This document shows positions 6,077 to 9,919 of a DNA stretch of 9,919 nt, piece by piece. Within the stretch, counting starts at the first letter, position 1. Each line of letters begins with the position of its first letter. Source of the stretch: Treponema sp. (lineage in GTDB: Bacteria; Spirochaetota; Spirochaetia; Treponematales; Breznakiellaceae); the NCBI GenBank assembly GCA_031276615.1, contig JAISND010000048.1, positions 1-9,919 on the forward strand. Reading direction: 5' to 3'. A program made the position numbers and the translations under genes. Under the pieces are notes generated by a model that saw nothing but the letters and a program-made list of their open reading frames with translations, had not been told where the DNA came from and made no database searches.

Positions 6077-7930
6077 ATGAACGGCGATGCGGAAAAGAAG
6101 AAAGGCGGGACAAAACCGGGAACCCCCTTAAGGGAATACGCCTCCCTCCTTCCCTTTCTCTCCCGTTACCGCTGGCGTTACCTTTTCGGACTTGTCTGCC
6201 TTGTCACGGTTGACGGGGCGCAGATAATCATTCCCCAGCTGCTGCGCCGGGCGGTAGACCTCATCAGCTCCGGAAATTTCGGCTGGAGGGAAGTTGTTTT
6301 TATCGCCCTCCGGATGGTCGGGGTGATGACGTTTATCTCGGCCGGGCGTTTTCTCTGGCGTTATTTTATCCACGGTTCTTCCCGCAGAATCGAAACGGAG
6401 CTGCGGGAAAAACTCTTCGGGCATCTGCTTGCCCTCAACTGGGATTTTTACCAGAAAAATAAAATCGGCGATCTGATGGCGCGTTCCATCAACGACCTGA
6501 ACGCGGTCCGTATCGCCATAGGCATGGGCCTTGTCGCCCTGATCGATTTTGTTGTAATGGCCACTTCCATACTGGTAATCATTTTTATACAGGATCCGCG
6601 TTCCGCCGCCCTGGCCGTTATTCCCCTGCCCCTGGTAACGGCGCTTATACTTTTCTTCGGGGGGGCAGTGGGGAAAACTTTCCGCCGTGTCCAGGAAACC
6701 TATTCAAGGATGAGCGAATCGGCGCAGGAAACCTTCGCGGGAATTCGCGTGGTAAAATCCTTTGTCAAGGAATGGTGGTTCATCAGGAAATTCGCCGACA
6801 CCAACGACGATTACCGGGAAGCCAATATGGCGCTTGTCCGTCTTTTCGGTTTTTTCTTTCCCTTCGTTACTTTTCTTTCGGAGCTGACAATTCTCATCAT
6901 GCTTCTTGCCGGCGGCATACGGGTGGTAAAGGGCTATATGAGTCCCGGCAGCCTTGTGGCCATGTTCCGTTACCTCCAGATGCTTATATGGCCCCTGATG
7001 GGTGCGGGGTTCGTGGTCAACATGATCCAGCGCGGCGCGGTAAGCCTGAGCCGGGTGAACGAAATTCTGCGTACCCGGCCTTCAATCACGGAGGCGGAAA
7101 AGCCGGAGCTTCCGGGGGATGACGCCGCTTCGCGCCTGCCCGCCATCGAGGTAAGGAACCTGAGTTTTTCCTACGCGGTTTGCCGCCCCCCGGCGCCGGA
7201 CGCGGCGGACTGCCCCGGCGGGAACGCGCTGGAAGGAATCAGCTTCAGCCTCAGGCGCGGAGAATGGCTGGGTATCATGGGACCTACCGGCTCGGGAAAG
7301 ACCACCCTGATGAAAACGCTTGTGCGCATGCTTGATCCGCCGGCGGGTACGGTTTACATTTACGGCGTTGACGTGAAAGACTGGCCCCTCGGGGCACTGA
7401 GGAGACTCTTCGCGGTAACTCCGCAGGACAGTTACCTTTTCTCGGACACCATAAAAAACAATATCGGCTACGGGCTGGAGGAGCCGGAAGAGGAGGCGCT
7501 GAAAAGGGCCTCCGGAATTTCCTCGCTGAAAAGGGACCTTGAAACCTTCAATGAAGGCTGGGATACCCTCATCGGCGAACGGGGCCTGACCCTTTCGGGG
7601 GGGCAGAAACAGCGGGTGGCGCTTTCGCGTTCGCTTGCCACGGGCGGCGAATTCCTTGTTCTTGACGATTCCCTTTCGGCGGTGGACGCGGAAACGGAGC
7701 GGCGGATTCTGGAAGCCCTGGCGAGGGAGCGGAAAAACGGGAGCGGGGCGAAAACCACCATAATAATTTCGCACCGGGTTTCAACCCTGCGTTACGCGGA
7801 CAGGGTGCTGGTTCTTGACGGGGGAAAAGCTGCCGAATACGGCAGCGTCCGGGAGCTTGCTTCGGGAAAAGGGTTCTACGCGCGCGTCGCGGCGCTGCAG
7901 CAGCTTGACGGGGAAAAACGGAATGTCTGA
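6077..7930 (+). CDS. ABC exporter half-transporter, degenerate-site subunit (TM287-like)
   Basis: This 617-residue protein has a type-1 (type IV) exporter membrane domain followed by a nucleotide-binding domain in the inner membrane. Hydrophobic helices lie near 35-56, 73-97, 147-171, 176-197, 257-280 and 288-312. The nucleotide-binding domain shows A-loop FSY (364-366), Walker A GPTGSGKTT (402-410), Q-loop Gln450, an intact signature LSGGQ (506-510), Walker B LVLDD (527-531), D-loop SAVD and switch His566. Asp531 replaces the catalytic Glu, as in the degenerate site of heterodimeric exporters such as TM287/288. An extra Pro/Ala/Asp segment (about 368-383) sits just after the A-loop. The partner is the next gene, which overlaps by eight bases. 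The start lies one base after the preceding stop, with no strong ribosome binding site close by, so translation is probably coupled. Substrate unknown: drugs, lipids or peptides are all possible. Confidence 0.93.
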   Translation: MNGDAEKKKGGTKPGTPLREYASLLPFLSRYRWRYLFGLVCLVTVDGAQIIIPQLLRRAVDLISSGNFGWREVVFIALRMVGVMTFISAGRFLWRYFIHGSSRRIETELREKLFGHLLALNWDFYQKNKIGDLMARSINDLNAVRIAIGMGLVALIDFVVMATSILVIIFIQDPRSAALAVIPLPLVTALILFFGGAVGKTFRRVQETYSRMSESAQETFAGIRVVKSFVKEWWFIRKFADTNDDYREANMALVRLFGFFFPFVTFLSELTILIMLLAGGIRVVKGYMSPGSLVAMFRYLQMLIWPLMGAGFVVNMIQRGAVSLSRVNEILRTRPSITEAEKPELPGDDAASRLPAIEVRNLSFSYAVCRPPAPDAADCPGGNALEGISFSLRRGEWLGIMGPTGSGKTTLMKTLVRMLDPPAGTVYIYGVDVKDWPLGALRRLFAVTPQDSYLFSDTIKNNIGYGLEEPEEEALKRASGISSLKRDLETFNEGWDTLIGERGLTLSGGQKQRVALSRSLATGGEFLVLDDSLSAVDAETERRILEALARERKNGSGAKTTIIISHRVSTLRYADRVLVLDGGKAAEYGSVRELASGKGFYARVAALQQLDGEKRNV

Positions 7931-9919
7931 TTATTTCGAGACCGATGAGATAACCAAAGAATACGACGGCCGCCTGGTCAGGAGGATACTGTCCTACCTT
8001 AAACCCTGCCGCCTTCTCGTCGGGCTTACGCTTGCCGCCCTTGCCCTTTCCACGCTGGGGGAACTGTATATCCCGGTATTGCAGCAGCGGGTTATCGACG
8101 AGCTTATCATCGCCCGGCGTCTTGCGATTAACGCCGGCCGTCTTGCGGCCGCCGTATCAGGCCCGGCCGGCGGCGGGCCCGGCGCGGGCGGAGAACCTGA
8201 CGCGGGGGAACGCGCCCTCCTTGAGGAACTTGCCGGACTGCCGGGAACAGTCCGGATAGGCGAATGGTATTTTGTGCCGCAAAACCGGCGCCTGGCGGGC
8301 CGGGCCGGGCTTGAAGAGAAACTGCGGCGTTGGGGCATGCTCGATTCGGAGCAGTGGTACGCTTTCGGGCTTGCGGAAGATCATCCGGCGCTCGCGGTGA
8401 TTGAAAGGCGGGGAGGGCTGTTCCTGAAAAACGAATCCGCCGCGGCAATCAGGACGGCCGATCTCTATTCCCTTCCGGCCGCCGAAATAGGCGCCGTCCG
8501 GTCAAGCGACATTTCCCGCATCCTGCGTCAGGGGATCGTTTTTTTCGCCGTGCTTGTCCTGGTTTTTGCCTTCACCTTTTCACAAACTTGGACCACAAAC
8601 CTGATGAGCCAGCGGGTGATGAAGGATATGAGGCTGGAACTGTTCAAAAAAACCGCTTCCCAGTCCACCGCCTTTCTTTCGCGGCACCCGGTCGGCAGAA
8701 TTGTCACCCGGCTTACCGGGGACATGGAAACCATAAATGAATTTTTCACCACGGTGCTGGTGGCCTTTCTCAAGGATCTTTCGGTTATGGCGGGCGCCCT
8801 TGTCACCCTGTTTATACTTTCGCCGAAAATGGCACTGATCGTGCTTGTGATCATGCCGCCCGTCCTGGCGCTTACCCTGGCAAGCCGGGTCAAGGCCAGG
8901 GACGCCTTCCGGCGGCAGAGGATAGCCTCGTCAAAGGTCTATTCCTACCTTTCGGAGCGCCTTGCGGGCATACAGGTAGTGCAGCTTTTCCGCGGCGAGA
9001 AAAAAAGCCGCCGGGAATTTACCGGGCGCAACCGCGAATTCCTCGACGCCAATCTGGGTGAAATGTACGTCTTTGCGGTATTCCGGCCCCTGGTGGAGTG
9101 GTTTTCCACCCTTACAACGGCAGTGTTGATTGTGGTTGGGAGCAGGATGGTTCTTTCCCTTTCACTCTCGCTCGGAGTGCTTATCGCCTTTATCAGTCTG
9201 GTGCAGATGTTTTATTCGCCCGTTATGGACATCGCCGAAAAATACACCCTCCTTCAGTCGGCAATGGCGGGGGGGGAGCGGGTGTTCAGGCTGCTGGATA
9301 CGGATGAGCGTATACCCGACCGGGGAACCCGTTCCGCCGGGAGGACAGTCAGGGGGCACATAGAGTTTGAGGATGTACGTTTTTCCTACAAGGAAGGCGA
9401 GGAGGTTCTTAAGGGTTTGAGCTTCAGCGTCAAACCCGGCGAGATGGCCGCGATTGTCGGATATACCGGCGCGGGAAAGACGACGATTATCAACGTGCTT
9501 ACCAGGCTTTGGGACGCGGACAGCGGCGTGATAAGGCTCGACGGGATTCCCGTAAAAGATATCCCCCTGGACGAACTGCGCGGTTCGGTGCTGCCGGTTC
9601 TTCAGGACGTGTTTCTCTTTTCCGGAACCGTGGCGGACAATATCAGCCTGGGGCTTGATCTTGACGAGGAAAGAATCATTGACGCGGCGAAGGCGGTCCA
9701 CGCCCATGAATTTATTTCCGCCCTTCCCGAAGGATACCGGACAATGCTTTCGGAGGGCGCGTCCAACATCTCTTCGGGCCAGCGGCAGCTTGTCAGCTTT
9801 GCCCGCGTCATTGCGCATAACCCCAGGGTTGTAATTCTTGACGAAGCCACCAGTTCCATAGACACCGAAACCGAGCGCCTTATCCAGCTTGGCATGCGGC
9901 GGGTTCTTGCGGGGAGGAC
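7923..9919 (+). CDS. ABC exporter half-transporter, catalytic-site subunit, partial (right edge)
   Basis: The frame stays open to the window end, giving 665 codons; the switch His and C-terminus lie beyond. TM1 is about 30-50 and TM2 about 203-221. The residues between them (about 60-195) make a large extracytoplasmic insertion, where typical exporters have a short loop; it begins with a Gly/Pro/Ala-rich linker (78-94), followed by charged sequence with several Trp and aromatic residues. Further helices lie near 270-320 and 390-435. The nucleotide-binding domain has A-loop Tyr489, Walker A GYTGAGKT (513-520), Q-loop Gln561, signature NISSGQRQ (615-622) in place of LSGGQ, and Walker B VVILDE (636-641) with the catalytic Glu641. 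The intact Glu with a degenerate signature is the complement of the upstream subunit, so the two should form one consensus and one degenerate ATP site. ATG at 7923 overlaps the previous stop by eight bases. Confidence 0.92.
   Translation, partial: MSDYFETDEITKEYDGRLVRRILSYLKPCRLLVGLTLAALALSTLGELYIPVLQQRVIDELIIARRLAINAGRLAAAVSGPAGGGPGAGGEPDAGERALLEELAGLPGTVRIGEWYFVPQNRRLAGRAGLEEKLRRWGMLDSEQWYAFGLAEDHPALAVIERRGGLFLKNESAAAIRTADLYSLPAAEIGAVRSSDISRILRQGIVFFAVLVLVFAFTFSQTWTTNLMSQRVMKDMRLELFKKTASQSTAFLSRHPVGRIVTRLTGDMETINEFFTTVLVAFLKDLSVMAGALVTLFILSPKMALIVLVIMPPVLALTLASRVKARDAFRRQRIASSKVYSYLSERLAGIQVVQLFRGEKKSRREFTGRNREFLDANLGEMYVFAVFRPLVEWFSTLTTAVLIVVGSRMVLSLSLSLGVLIAFISLVQMFYSPVMDIAEKYTLLQSAMAGGERVFRLLDTDERIPDRGTRSAGRTVRGHIEFEDVRFSYKEGEEVLKGLSFSVKPGEMAAIVGYTGAGKTTIINVLTRLWDADSGVIRLDGIPVKDIPLDELRGSVLPVLQDVFLFSGTVADNISLGLDLDEERIIDAAKAVHAHEFISALPEGYRTMLSEGASNISSGQRQLVSFARVIAHNPRVVILDEATSSIDTETERLIQLGMRRVLAGR

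Overview
The window looks like a piece of a GC-rich spirochaete chromosome, most likely a Treponema of the termite-gut or environmental type. That placement rests on the gene order cheW, DegT-like aminotransferase, nadK, recN, unknown helical protein, ABC exporter pair. From memory, the Treponema pallidum TP0439-TP0445 neighbourhood has the same order; I could not check this here.

Positions 1-810 hold no intact gene. The stretch opens with an 84-base imperfect palindrome built from CACGAAC heptamers (1-84). Next comes the remains of an insertion sequence: two end-like repeats (128-165) and a frameshifted, internally deleted rve-type transposase fragment on the minus strand (167-540). It ends with a 103-bp sequence present twice as direct copies with a 122-bp period (533-757). 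The second copy stops 53 bases before cheW.

Positions 811-1281 encode CheW, the adaptor joining chemoreceptors to the CheA kinase. A 162-base gap with nested inverted repeats separates it from six tightly packed plus-strand genes. These are a DegT/DnrJ/EryC1/StrS-fold protein without a visible catalytic lysine, NAD kinase, the RecN DNA-repair ATPase, an unrecognised 271-residue helical protein, and two half-size ABC exporters. The gaps and overlaps within this block are +15, -8, -1, +1 and -8 bases, so it is almost certainly one translationally coupled operon. The second exporter gene runs off the right edge.

The two ABC proteins fit an asymmetric heterodimeric exporter of the TM287/288, BmrCD and LmrCD type. 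The first has Asp where the catalytic Walker B Glu should be. The second keeps that Glu but has a degenerate signature motif, and it carries about 140 extra residues between its first two membrane helices.

The core genes are ordinary housekeeping genes. I see no wholly new system. The points most worth a second look are the lysine-less aminotransferase homologue, the extracytoplasmic domain of the second ABC subunit, the unrecognised protein between recN and the exporter, and the layered repeats before cheW.
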